Source of the DNA: Atribacterota bacterium
Lineage (GTDB): Bacteria; Atribacterota; Phoenicimicrobiia; Phoenicimicrobiales; Stramentimicrobiaceae
DNA: 8,717 bases
NCBI GenBank assembly: GCA_028696495.1
Contig: JAQVGY010000035.1
Coordinates: forward strand, 1-8,717
Reading direction: 5' to 3'
The position numbers and the translations under genes were made by a program. The notes below the pieces were generated by a model. That model saw only the letters and a list, made by a program, of their open reading frames with translations. It was not told the origin of the DNA and ran no database searches. This document shows, one piece after another, positions 1 to 6,006 of this stretch (within the stretch, counting starts at the first letter, position 1; each line of letters begins with the position of its first letter).

Positions 1-1501
1 GAGGTAGATAATTTAAAATATCTTGAGCGGTAATTCCATCCTTACCTTTTTCACAGGCAGCAATATCTCCGGCCAAACCATGGATTAATACTCCCTCTCT
101 TACAGCAAGTTCAACAGGTAATCCCAGTGTGTACATTGCTGCAACAGTGCCGGTTAATACATCACCGGAACCAGCAGTGGCCATTCCATCATTACCGGTC
201 ATATTTACATATATCTTGCCAGCGGGCAATCCAATTATAGAATGAGCACCTTTGGCAACCAGAATAGAATTGTAGTTTTTACAAAATTCTTCTACAACCC
301 CGATAGTCTCTTTTTTGATCTCCCGAACAGTCCGTTTTATCAAGCTCGATATCTCACCATAGTGAGGAGTTAGTATGGTGGGATGCTCTCGTTCTGTCAG
401 TATAGATGTATTTTTGCTTAATGCGGTAAGGCCATCCCCATCAATGATTAATGGTTTTTTTATCTCTGTTATTAATTTTCTTATCAGAGATTGCGTCTCT
501 TCATGTAAGGATAAGCCAGGTCCTATGATAACAATATCCACTTTTTCTGACCATTGCACCAGCTCATCAAAGGCAGCTAAACTGATTGTTCCTGCCTCTG
601 TTTCTTTTTGAGGAAGTAATACCACCTCACTCGCTTTACTGGCTATAAATGGAATAAGGGAAGAGGGGGCTGCCAGACGGGAATAGCCGCCGCCTGCCTT
701 CAGAAAGGATAGGGAGGCAAAATAAGGAGCACCATAATAATAAGGTGCACCAGCTATAAAGAGGGCATTGCCGAAAGTCCCTTTATGTCCATCAGGCTGG
801 CGTTCAGGAAGAGATACAGGTGTATTTATATGGATATTGAGTTTTTCATCATTGTACAGCTCCGGAGGGAAAGAGATATGGCTTAAAAAAAGTTCCCCTC
901 CATAGCTATAACCGGGATAGAGAATATTTCCTACCTTTGGTAAGCCAAAGGTAACGGTATAGTCTGCTTTGATAGCTATACCGTTGATATTGCCGGTATT
1001 GCCGTTTATTCCCGAAGGAATATCTACACTGACAACCTGATTATCTTTATTATTAATTAATTGAATAATCTGGTAGAAATATCCGGTAATCTCCCTGCTC
1101 AGACCGGTGCCAAATATAGCATCGATAATAATATCATCAGGACTTATTAAAGAATTCAGTTCTTCTGCAGAAGGAGAAAGAAGGACGGGCAGTTTTAATT
1201 CTTTAATTATCTGCCAGTTTTTTTGGGCAGCATCCTTATATTTTTCCGGGTTATCGAGAAGACAAATTCTGACCCTGGCGCCAGCAGAATGAAGTTTTCT
1301 GGCGAGCACCAATCCGTCTCCGCCATTATTACCGGTTCCACAGAAGATAAAGAAGTGGTTATCCCTGATATTAAATTCCCTGTTTATGGTATCGAATACA
1401 GATAATCCGGCATTTTCCATTAACAGTTCATCACTTATTTTATACCTATCAATAGCTTCCCGGTCCATATTTTGCATTTCTGAAACCCGTGCAACTTTCA
1501 T
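1..1501 (-). CDS. nnr: Bifunctional NAD(P)H-hydrate epimerase / ADP-dependent NAD(P)H-hydrate dehydratase, 3' end cut by window
   Basis: This cytosolic repair enzyme restores NADH and NADPH from their damaged hydrates. The N-terminal YjeF_N domain interconverts the R and S hydrates, and the C-terminal ribokinase-like domain dehydrates the S form using ADP. My translation of the minus strand is open for 500 codons. The epimerase half (about residues 1-215) shows ENAG at 29-32, GTGNNGGDG at 55-63, DAIFGTGL at 127-134 and VDIPSG at 159-164. The dehydratase half (about 230-500) shows the Gly-rich KAGGGYSRLAAP near 268-279, DGDGL at 354-358, AKGAH at 416-420 and NMTGNDGMATAGSGDVLTG at 433-451, where the Asp of SGD (446) is the expected catalytic base. 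The last visible residues, DGITAQDILNYLP, are the usual family ending, so only a few codons are missing. The start ATG has AGGAGAG just upstream. The usual LTPHPGE reads LTPHYGE here. The gene lies 49 bases behind the FmdB-type gene, probably in one operon. Confidence 0.96.
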   Translation of the reverse strand, partial: MKVARVSEMQNMDREAIDRYKISDELLMENAGLSVFDTINREFNIRDNHFFIFCGTGNNGGDGLVLARKLHSAGARVRICLLDNPEKYKDAAQKNWQIIKELKLPVLLSPSAEELNSLISPDDIIIDAIFGTGLSREITGYFYQIIQLINNKDNQVVSVDIPSGINGNTGNINGIAIKADYTVTFGLPKVGNILYPGYSYGGELFLSHISFPPELYNDEKLNIHINTPVSLPERQPDGHKGTFGNALFIAGAPYYYGAPYFASLSFLKAGGGYSRLAAPSSLIPFIASKASEVVLLPQKETEAGTISLAAFDELVQWSEKVDIVIIGPGLSLHEETQSLIRKLITEIKKPLIIDGDGLTALSKNTSILTEREHPTILTPHYGEISSLIKRTVREIKKETIGVVEEFCKNYNSILVAKGAHSIIGLPAGKIYVNMTGNDGMATAGSGDVLTGTVAAMYTLGLPVELAVREGVLIHGLAGDIAACEKGKDGITAQDILNYLP

Positions 1502-1550
1502 AGTATTTCTCTCCTGTCAATAAAAAATAAACAGACATAACAGCGTGAAT

Positions 1551-1778
1551 TCAATGGTTACAGGTTGAACAATTTCCGCCCTTGCAACTTGCACAACCAG
1601 AGCTGCTCGAAGAACTACTGCCATTTCCTTTACAATAACCAAAACCATCAAAAACCCTTCTAATATTCTTGCTACCACATCTTTCGCAAGAAAAATTACC
1701 TTTTTCCATCTCCCCGATAGATGCCCTTATGTCGAAGACACAGGAGCAATCCTGGCATTCATAGGTATAATTAGGCAT
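1551..1778 (-). CDS. FmdB-family small zinc-ribbon protein
   Basis: This is a 75-residue protein of the FmdB/CxxC_CXXC_SSSS type. The N-terminus (MPNYTYECQDC) is typical. Cys8/Cys11 and Cys31/Cys34 form one predicted zinc ribbon over residues 1-45. A run of seven serines (54-60) links it to a second Cys-rich tail, CASC at 62-65 and CSTC at 70-73. The serine codons are mixed (AGT, TCT, TCG, AGC), so the run is not a simple DNA repeat. The family is named after a putative regulator of formamidase/amidase genes, but its general function is unknown. AAAGGAAAAGGA lies about 10 bases before the ATG. It is the first gene of the minus-strand pair with nnr and may be co-regulated with it; a functional link to NAD(P)HX repair is not shown by the sequence. 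Confidence 0.88.
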   Translation of the reverse strand: MPNYTYECQDCSCVFDIRASIGEMEKGNFSCERCGSKNIRRVFDGFGYCKGNGSSSSSSSGCASCKGGNCSTCNH

Positions 1779-2070
1779 AGGGATATATTCCTTTTCCTTT
1801 CCATATAAGAGTTTATATTGCTTAATTATTGTATACTATCAGAATAATTTTATCATATTTTGTACTAAAAGATAAAAAAATAATGTTTAATCAAAGAGAA
1901 ACTTGGATTATCAAGCCAAAGATAGTAAAATATGTTAGTGAAATGGATATCATTATATAATATAAGGCGCACTTCGTTTTTTAATTTGAACATTTGCCAG
2001 AGCAATAATTTTCAGGCATAATAAAAGGTACTATGAAAAATTTATTCTATAGATTGAGGAGAATTGTAGT
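1779..2070. other. Divergent intergenic spacer
   Basis: This is an AT-rich spacer of 292 bases between the divergent fmdB-nnr and pncA units. It contains the plus-strand promoter listed separately near its right end. For the minus strand I see only weak -10-like hexamers (for example TATGAT and TAAAAT around 1845-1860 read on that strand) without a convincing -35 partner. No ORF with an SD, RNA gene or terminator-like hairpin was found. Confidence 0.6.
1994..2022 (+). promoter_or_regulatory. Predicted sigma-70/sigma-A promoter for pncA
   Basis: TTGCCA (1994-1999) and CATAAT (2017-2022) each match five of six consensus bases and are separated by exactly 17 bases. Transcription would begin near 2029, giving a leader of about 40 bases that carries the GAGGAG SD before the pncA start. 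Confidence 0.6.
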
Positions 2071-2610
2071 ATGAAAACCCTATTGATTATTGATGTACAA
2101 AATGATTTTATAAAAGGAGGAACTTTGGCTGTACCTGAAGCAGAGCAGGTTATCCCGGTTATTAACGAGCTAATGGATAAGTTTGACCTGATACTGGCTA
2201 CACAGGACTGGCACCCCAAAGAGACTGCTCATTTTGAAGAATGGCCTACACACTGTGTGGCTGGAAGCAGAGGTGCTGATTTTCCTGAAGAATTACATAA
2301 AGAAAAGATTAACCAAATCTTTTATAAAGGAACTGGCAATAGGGATGATGGATACTCGGGTTTTGAGGCAACCAATATTGAATTGAGCAACTATCTAAAA
2401 GAGAGAGGTGTCTCCAAACTCTATCTTTGTGGAATAGCCTTAGAATATTGTGTTAAATCCACCGCCCTGGATGCTTTGAAGGAGGGTTTTGAAGTCGTTT
2501 TAATCAGGGATGCCATTGCCAATTTTGCCCGGGAACAGGAAAAAATTGTTCAGGAATATGAAGAATTACAAAAAGCAGGGGCTCAGATAATGTCATCCCA
2601 TCAGATTTAA
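2071..2610 (+). CDS. pncA: Nicotinamidase (isochorismatase-family cysteine hydrolase)
   Basis: The enzyme is predicted to hydrolyse nicotinamide to nicotinate and ammonia in the cytosol, the first step of the Preiss-Handler salvage route to NAD. All expected residues are visible in 179 amino acids. The catalytic triad is Asp8 (LLIIDVQNDF), Lys86 (FYKGT) and Cys127 (GIALEYCVKSTALDA). Metal ligands are Asp46 and His48 (TQDWHP), with His61 in WPTHCV and His54 nearby. The Ile-Ala of GIALEYC is at the position of the family's cis-peptide. The length is typical of compact bacterial and archaeal PncA proteins. GAGGAG lies 9 bases before the ATG, and a good promoter lies further upstream. Pyrazinamidase activity would be expected from the family. 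Other isochorismatase-fold hydrolases are less likely given the WPTHCV and TQDWHP motifs. The neighbouring divergent nnr gene also concerns NAD metabolism. Confidence 0.92.
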   Translation: MKTLLIIDVQNDFIKGGTLAVPEAEQVIPVINELMDKFDLILATQDWHPKETAHFEEWPTHCVAGSRGADFPEELHKEKINQIFYKGTGNRDDGYSGFEATNIELSNYLKERGVSKLYLCGIALEYCVKSTALDALKEGFEVVLIRDAIANFAREQEKIVQEYEELQKAGAQIMSSHQI

Positions 2611-2722
2611 AAAGATTTCTATACGACATTCATAAATAGATAGGACTTCCACCGGTCATTATTGAATATTAAGGGGAATAGCGGTTAATATAAAATATTA
2701 AACAATGCATATTAATGGGGCT

Positions 2723-2729
2723 GAGGAGG
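2723..2729 (+). promoter_or_regulatory. SD that decides the start of the next gene
   Basis: GAGGAGG stands 5 bases before an in-frame TTG at 2735. The in-frame ATG at 2705 has only AT-rich sequence directly upstream. This favours TTG initiation for the following gene. Confidence 0.5.
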
Positions 2730-2734
2730 AAATA

Positions 2735-3193
2735 TTGGGAAAAAATAGCCAGCAAGAAGCAATAAAATTCTGGCAACAGATAGAGAAAGAAATAGGTGAA
2801 GAAATTTTTGGAAAAGAGATGTGTGAATACAGGAGTGGTTACAGCGATTTAGAGCCCAGAACCTGGGGTTTGTTGTATTTTACCGATAGCTCCCTTTATT
2901 TTCAGACCTTTCCCAAAAAGAGTTTCTGGTCATCTTTGCTGGGAGGCAGTCAGAACGAGTATAGTGGAGAAGTAAGGCGGTTTCAGATATGCTGGGATTC
3001 TGTTAAAGAAATAAAACTTCCCTCTCAGAAAAAATTCTTTTTATCAAAACTATTATTGCCAGATTATCAAGTTTCTATAAAGTTTCAGCAGGACGGTATT
3101 GACAAAATACTAATTCTATTGATATATTCTCATTCTACTCGAGAAAATATTGTGCAATGTTTTCAAGAATATCAACATAAGAACATTCTGTAA
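2735..3193 (+). CDS. Hypothetical protein, possible PH/GRAM-like beta-rich domain
   Basis: I do not recognise this protein. From the TTG at 2735 it has 152 residues; an ATG at 2705 would add ten residues but has no SD. Residues 1-30 look helical and charged. The centre reads GLLYFTDSSLYFQTFPKKSFW and is followed by alternating hydrophobic strands (RRFQICWDSVKEIKL, YQVSIKFQQDG, KILILLIYS). A final amphipathic helix (about 132-148) ends the protein. A run of beta strands capped by one helix, with a GxLYFTxxxLYF-like opening, resembles bacterial PH or GRAM-like domains, but that is inference from pattern only. There is no signal peptide or clear membrane helix, so it is probably cytosolic or peripheral. 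It is followed 13 bases later by the yigZ-like gene, suggesting co-transcription. A weak promoter-like pair (TTGAAT at 2662, TAATAT at 2686) lies in front. Confidence 0.7.
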   Translation: MGKNSQQEAIKFWQQIEKEIGEEIFGKEMCEYRSGYSDLEPRTWGLLYFTDSSLYFQTFPKKSFWSSLLGGSQNEYSGEVRRFQICWDSVKEIKLPSQKKFFLSKLLLPDYQVSIKFQQDGIDKILILLIYSHSTRENIVQCFQEYQHKNIL

Positions 3194-3206
3194 CTGACTA
3201 ACCATT

Positions 3207-3845
3207 ATGAAGAAAATCTCTAATTTCCAGACTGTAGCTCATTATGCCAGATATAATAATACAATCAAGAAGAGTCGTTTTATTGCTCTGGTACAAGAGA
3301 TAGGAGATGAGACCGAAGCAAGAACTTTCCTAAAATCAGTACAACAAGAATTTCCAGATGCTACACATCATTGCTGGGCATATCGCCTGGGTTCTGGGAA
3401 AAATGAAATCACGCAATACTCTGATAGCGGTGAACCTTCCAACTCAGCTGGGCCCCCTATTTTACAGGCTATTAAACAGGAGAAAGTAACCAATGTTATA
3501 GTAGTAGTTGTTCGTTATTTTGGAGGGATTAAATTAGGAATAAGCGGATTGATTAAAGCCTATAGAGATACTGCACGAATGGGGTTACAACAAGCAGGTA
3601 AAAAAAGAAAATATCCCATGCAGGAATTTATCATGGAAGGTATTGAATATAAGTCACTGGGTACAATTTTACAATCTGTTGAGAGTAAATCCGGCAAGAT
3701 AGAAGATATCCAATATGGTGAGAAAGTAAACTTAAAGGCACTGCTCTATCCAGCAGAAGAGGAATGGATTAAAAAGTTGTTCAATAATGTTACTCAGGGT
3801 AAAGCCCTTATAAAGAAAGGTAAAATCAAGTGGATGACTGGTTGA
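3207..3845 (+). CDS. yigZ: YigZ/IMPACT-family protein (UPF0029 plus DUF1949)
   Basis: This 212-residue protein matches the bacterial YigZ/YvyE family. The N-terminal IMPACT domain (about 15-125) carries KKSRFIA at 21-27, ATHHCWAYRLG at 52-62, SDSGEPSNSAGPPIL at 72-86 and RYFGGIKLGISGLIKAYRDTA at 103-123. The C-terminal part (about 135-208) is a ferredoxin-like DUF1949 domain. Eukaryotic IMPACT proteins modulate translational control through GCN1/GCN2. The bacterial role is not established; nucleic-acid or ribosome-related binding has been suggested. The start ATG has no SD and comes 13 bases after the preceding stop codon, so translation is probably coupled to the upstream gene. The length is normal and no key motif is missing. 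Confidence 0.92.
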   Translation: MKKISNFQTVAHYARYNNTIKKSRFIALVQEIGDETEARTFLKSVQQEFPDATHHCWAYRLGSGKNEITQYSDSGEPSNSAGPPILQAIKQEKVTNVIVVVVRYFGGIKLGISGLIKAYRDTARMGLQQAGKKRKYPMQEFIMEGIEYKSLGTILQSVESKSGKIEDIQYGEKVNLKALLYPAEEEWIKKLFNNVTQGKALIKKGKIKWMTG

Positions 3846-3900
3846 TTGGACTTCAGGGTACTCTTATCAATATAAATAAATTGAAGAGATGGGGGATGTT

Positions 3901-4386
3901 ATGAAATCATTAGTAGTATACTATTCTCGTTCGGGAAAGACTGAAGATATAGCCGGGATTATAGCTAAAAAATTAGGCTCTGAGATTGAAGAGATAGATG
4001 ACCATAAGAATAGGAAGGGCCTGCTGGGATTTATAAGCAGTGGTAATGAAGCCTATTTACAGAGGGCCATACCTATTGAAAAATTAAAAAAAGACCCTGC
4101 CCAATATGAACTAATTATAGTGGGAACACCAATCTGGGCTGGCAATATGTCAACACCAATTCTCAGTTTTTTAAAAGAATATAAGGAAAAAATAAATAAA
4201 TTTGCTTTTTTTAGTACCTGTCTGGGTTCAGACCTGAATAAAATATTATTATATATGGAACATATTATTCCCCAAAAACCAATAGCTGTTATGAACATTA
4301 ACTATCAAGCATTTAAAAAACAGTACCATGTAAAGATGGTTGAAGAGTTTATTAATAGTATAAAAAAAGATGTAAAAGGCTGGTAG
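3901..4386 (+). CDS. Flavodoxin-family protein
   Basis: This is a predicted FMN-binding flavodoxin-fold protein of 161 residues. MKSLVVYYSRSGKTE at the N-terminus supplies the first beta strand and the phosphate-binding loop (SRSGKTE, 9-15). VGTPIWAGNMSTPI (about 74-87) is the isoalloxazine-flanking loop typical of flavodoxin-like and NADPH-dependent FMN reductase relatives. It would act as a cytosolic electron carrier or small flavin oxidoreductase; the redox partner cannot be told from sequence. I chose the ATG at 3901 because it gives the canonical MKxLVVYYS start and has GGGGG five bases upstream. An in-frame ATG at 3889 would add four residues. It is followed after 7 bases by the zincin gene, so the two are probably translationally coupled. 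Confidence 0.85.
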   Translation: MKSLVVYYSRSGKTEDIAGIIAKKLGSEIEEIDDHKNRKGLLGFISSGNEAYLQRAIPIEKLKKDPAQYELIIVGTPIWAGNMSTPILSFLKEYKEKINKFAFFSTCLGSDLNKILLYMEHIIPQKPIAVMNINYQAFKKQYHVKMVEEFINSIKKDVKGW

Positions 4387-4393
4387 TCTTCTG

Positions 4394-4804
4394 ATGTTGG
4401 AAAAAGAATTCGAAGAATTAGTAATTGAGGCAATAAGTGAATTGCCGGATTACTTCAGGCAAAAAATGGAGAATATAGCCATCCATATTGAAGATATTCC
4501 CGAAAAAAGTATTTTAAAAAAAATGGGCATTACTTCTCCCTGCTCCCTCTTAGGTCTCTATCAGGGTATCCCTATAACAAGAAGGGGAATACATTACCGT
4601 AATGTTATGCCCGATAGAATTCTTATTTATCGAAAACCTATACTCAACAAGCTTAATAAGAATAGCCAGAGACCGGATATAAAGAAGGAAGTAAAACGGG
4701 TTGTTTTACATGAGATTGGACATTATTTTGGATTGAGTGATGAAGAACTCTATACTATTGAAAAGAGAAGTATCTCAAAAAAAGATATTCGTAAAAGCCC
4801 ATGA
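4394..4804 (+). CDS. Minimal zincin-like metallopeptidase family protein
   Basis: This is a 136-residue cytosolic protein of the short zincin family (Zincin_1, formerly DUF1025). The key motif is VVLHEIGHYFGLSDEE at residues 103-118: His106 and His110 would bind zinc, Glu107 is the catalytic base, and the following Gly113 with Asp116-Glu118 is the region from which the third ligand comes in this family. MPDRILIYRKPI (72-83) is another family-typical stretch. Substrates are unknown, and peptidase activity is predicted by motif rather than demonstrated for most members. It starts 7 bases after the flavodoxin stop with only a weak SD, consistent with coupling. The C-terminus is Lys/Ser rich and has no membrane segment. 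Confidence 0.87.
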   Translation: MLEKEFEELVIEAISELPDYFRQKMENIAIHIEDIPEKSILKKMGITSPCSLLGLYQGIPITRRGIHYRNVMPDRILIYRKPILNKLNKNSQRPDIKKEVKRVVLHEIGHYFGLSDEELYTIEKRSISKKDIRKSP

Positions 4805-4894
4805 TTAGCCATCAACTTAGAGGGGAAACCAACTCTATATTTCCCTTTTAATAATAAACAATTTTCAATCTGGACAATTTTGAAAGAGGAGGAT

Positions 4895-5665
4895 ATGCAC
4901 ATCATCCAATTCGTCGAAACACATGCTCATCTGGATATGATGAAAAGAGAATTAAAAGAAGTAATAGTAGATGCCCGACAAAAAGGGGTTGATAAGATAA
5001 TCACTATTGGAGTTGATATAGAATCCTGCAAAAAAAATATCTCCATTGCCGAGCGATTTGATAATATATATACCGCGATTGGTTTTCACCCACATGATAG
5101 TAAAAAGATGAAAGAAGAAGAGATACTTCTACTGGAAGAGATGGTGGCACATCCTAAAAATGTTGCTATCGGAGAAATAGGCCTGGATTTTTATTACAAC
5201 CACAGTGCACCTCAGGTTCAAAAAAAAGCATTTCGAAGACAGATTGATTTAGCCAATAAATATAATTTACCCATTATTATACATGATAGAGATGCACATG
5301 AGGATACCATTAAAATTTTAGCAGAAAAAGCCCGGGGCAGAAGGGTGGTGCTGCACTGTTTTTCAGGAGATATCAATATGGCAAAATGGTGTGTAGAGGA
5401 GGGGTTTTATTTTGGTATAGGTGGAGTAGTCACCTTTAAAAATGCTCATACTCTGTCAAAGGTGGTACAGGAGATACCTCTTAAAAGTATCCTATTAGAG
5501 ACAGATGCCCCCTTTTTAACCCCACATCCCTATCGGGGTAAACCGAATGAACCTAAATATATTCCAATAATTGCTGAGAAAATTGCACAGATAAAAGGAA
5601 AATCAGTCAGAGAGATAGCACAGATTACCACAGAAAATGCCCATCAGGTATTCGGGCTGAGCTAA
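4895..5665 (+). CDS. tatD: TatD-family metal-dependent DNase
   Basis: This predicted cytosolic TIM-barrel metal-dependent hydrolase belongs to the TatD/YcfH family, which has 3'-5' exonuclease and DNA-repair-related activity in studied members. From the ATG at 4895 it has 256 residues, the normal family length. Metal ligands are visible: His10 and His12 (ETHAHLD), Glu94 (GEIGLDFYYN), His130 (IIIHDRDAHED), His154 (VLHCFSGD) and Asp204 (ETDAPFLTPHPYRGKPNEP). An in-frame TTG at 4880 would add five residues, but the ATG has AGAGG at a 5-base spacing and fits family starts better. The 90 bases upstream contain a weak AT/GC hairpin (4821-4828 with 4840-4847), not convincing as a terminator. No clear terminator follows the gene, so some readthrough toward the transporter leader is possible. 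Confidence 0.93.
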   Translation: MHIIQFVETHAHLDMMKRELKEVIVDARQKGVDKIITIGVDIESCKKNISIAERFDNIYTAIGFHPHDSKKMKEEEILLLEEMVAHPKNVAIGEIGLDFYYNHSAPQVQKKAFRRQIDLANKYNLPIIIHDRDAHEDTIKILAEKARGRRVVLHCFSGDINMAKWCVEEGFYFGIGGVVTFKNAHTLSKVVQEIPLKSILLETDAPFLTPHPYRGKPNEPKYIPIIAEKIAQIKGKSVREIAQITTENAHQVFGLS

Positions 5666-5722
5666 TTCTGGCAAAAAATTAGAATTGTACAAGAAAAATA
5701 TTAAAAAATTCTTTAAAATAAT

Positions 5723-5751
5723 TTGACTTTCTTCAAAATACCCATTAGAAT
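5723..5751 (+). promoter_or_regulatory. Predicted sigma-70/sigma-A promoter of the leader and importer operon
   Basis: TTGACT (5723-5728) and TAGAAT (5746-5751) each match five of six consensus bases, with a 17-base spacer. Initiation is expected near 5758, about 26 bases before the leader ORF start. A perfect TATAAT at 5770-5775 has no good -35 at the right distance and is probably coincidental in this AT-rich stretch. Confidence 0.65.
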
Positions 5752-5783
5752 GAATAAAAATTGTGGGATTATAATAATTAAAA

Positions 5784-5870
5784 ATGAACATTAATACTAA
5801 TTCCAATTTCAATAATGCTTATTATTACTACTATTATTTTGATCCGGAGGTAAGTGCCTATCGGGTTTGA
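5784..5870 (+). CDS. Tyr-rich leader peptide of a transcription attenuator
   Basis: This 28-codon ORF runs from an ATG about 26 bases after the predicted transcription start to a TGA. Codons 13-18 are all tyrosine (TAT TAT TAC TAC TAT TAT), codon 19 is Phe and codon 26 is another Tyr: seven Tyr among 28 residues. The N-terminal part is Asn-rich (MNINTNSNFNNA). The ORF end overlaps the 5' arm of the long stem at 5844-5858, exactly as in ribosome-mediated attenuators such as trp, his or phe leaders. I infer that slow decoding at the Tyr run, when charged tRNA-Tyr is scarce, decides whether the downstream terminator forms. The peptide itself need have no function. The weak point is the ribosome-binding site: only GTGGGA at 5763-5768, about 15 bases before the ATG. 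The mixed Tyr codons argue against a plain trinucleotide repeat, but chance in AT-rich DNA is not excluded. Confidence 0.7.
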   Translation: MNINTNSNFNNAYYYYYYFDPEVSAYRV

Positions 5871-5930
5871 TAGTAGTTAATTAAGATTAACTCAGACAAA
5901 GCCAATAGAGCCACTGGCATTTACCTCTGG
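5844..5930 (+). promoter_or_regulatory. Antiterminator stem A:B of the attenuator
   Basis: Segment A (5844-5858, CCGGAGGTAAGTGCC) pairs with segment B (5916-5930, GGCATTTACCTCTGG) over 15 continuous base pairs including two G-U pairs. The enclosed bases fold into two small hairpins, 5858-5862 with 5869-5873 and 5875-5881 with 5886-5892. Segment B is also the 5' part of terminator 1, so A:B and terminator 1 exclude each other. Segment A lies inside codons 21-25 of the leader ORF. A ribosome that reaches the stop codon would mask it, while one stalled early in the Tyr run would leave it free. Confidence 0.72.
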
Positions 5931-5953
5931 TAAAGCCGGTGGTTTTTCTTTTT
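5911..5953 (+). terminator. Intrinsic terminator 1 (B:C), the regulated attenuator
   Basis: CCACTGGC (5911-5918) pairs with GCCGGTGG (5935-5942). After one bulged A (5919), TTTACC (5920-5925) pairs with GGTAAA (5929-5934) around a TCT loop. The 14-bp stem is followed directly by TTTTTCTTTTT (5943-5953). It stands about 145 bases before the first importer gene and in its transcription direction, so it would cut off the operon unless prevented. Confidence 0.85.
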
Positions 5954-5962
5954 AACCACGGG
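5936..5962 (+). promoter_or_regulatory. Alternative hairpin C:D bridging the two terminators
   Basis: The 3' arm of terminator 1 together with two U-tract bases (5936-5944, CCGGTGGTT) can pair with the 5' arm of terminator 2 (5954-5962, AACCACGGG): six continuous pairs, one G-G mismatch and two more pairs around a 9-base loop. If A:B frees segment C, this hairpin would occupy segment D and block terminator 2. The pairing is visible in the sequence; its use is inference. Confidence 0.45.
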
Positions 5963-5987
5963 TGTAAAAAACATTCGTGGTTTTTTT
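5954..5987 (+). terminator. Intrinsic terminator 2 (D:E)
   Basis: AACCACGGGTGT (5954-5965) pairs with ACATTCGTGGTT (5971-5982) over 12 bp, including two G-U pairs, around an AAAAA loop. Further Ts up to 5987 complete the U tract. It starts immediately after the U tract of terminator 1, giving a tandem arrangement in front of the importer genes. Confidence 0.8.
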
Positions 5988-6006
5988 ATTTATATAAAAG
6001 GGGAAA

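Noticed and set aside
375..611. Plus-strand ORF of 78 codons opposite nnr
   Set aside because: It is a shadow of the nnr coding strand, which shows every expected motif.
3846..3876. Promoter TTGGAC/TATAAA before the flavodoxin gene
   Set aside because: The 19-base spacer and weak -35 make it unconvincing inside a likely operon.
4821..4847. Hairpin AGGGGAAA/TTTCCCTT between the zincin and tatD genes as a terminator
   Set aside because: The stem is 8 bp with a G-U pair and an 11-base loop, and the T run after it is only two or three bases.
5603..5812. Minus-strand ORF of 69 codons across the tatD end and the leader
   Set aside because: Low-complexity Phe/Ile/Asn-rich translation, overlapping tatD and antisense to the leader, with no family resemblance.
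5820..5837. The Tyr run as a simple TAT/TAC repeat
   Set aside because: The unit is imperfect and mixes synonymous codons, and it sits in frame in an ORF correctly placed between a promoter and an attenuator. Chance remains possible but is the weaker reading.
5844..5935. The long stem with two inner hairpins as a ligand-binding riboswitch (c-di-GMP, cobalamin, SAM, guanidine types compared from memory)
   Set aside because: Short resemblances such as AAAGCC and GCCACTG occur, but the conserved cores of these classes are absent. The overlap with a Tyr-rich leader ORF explains the architecture better.
5758..5990. T-box leader sensing tRNA-Tyr
   Set aside because: The T-box sequence (AGGGTGGNACCGCG-like) and the specifier-loop layout are not present.
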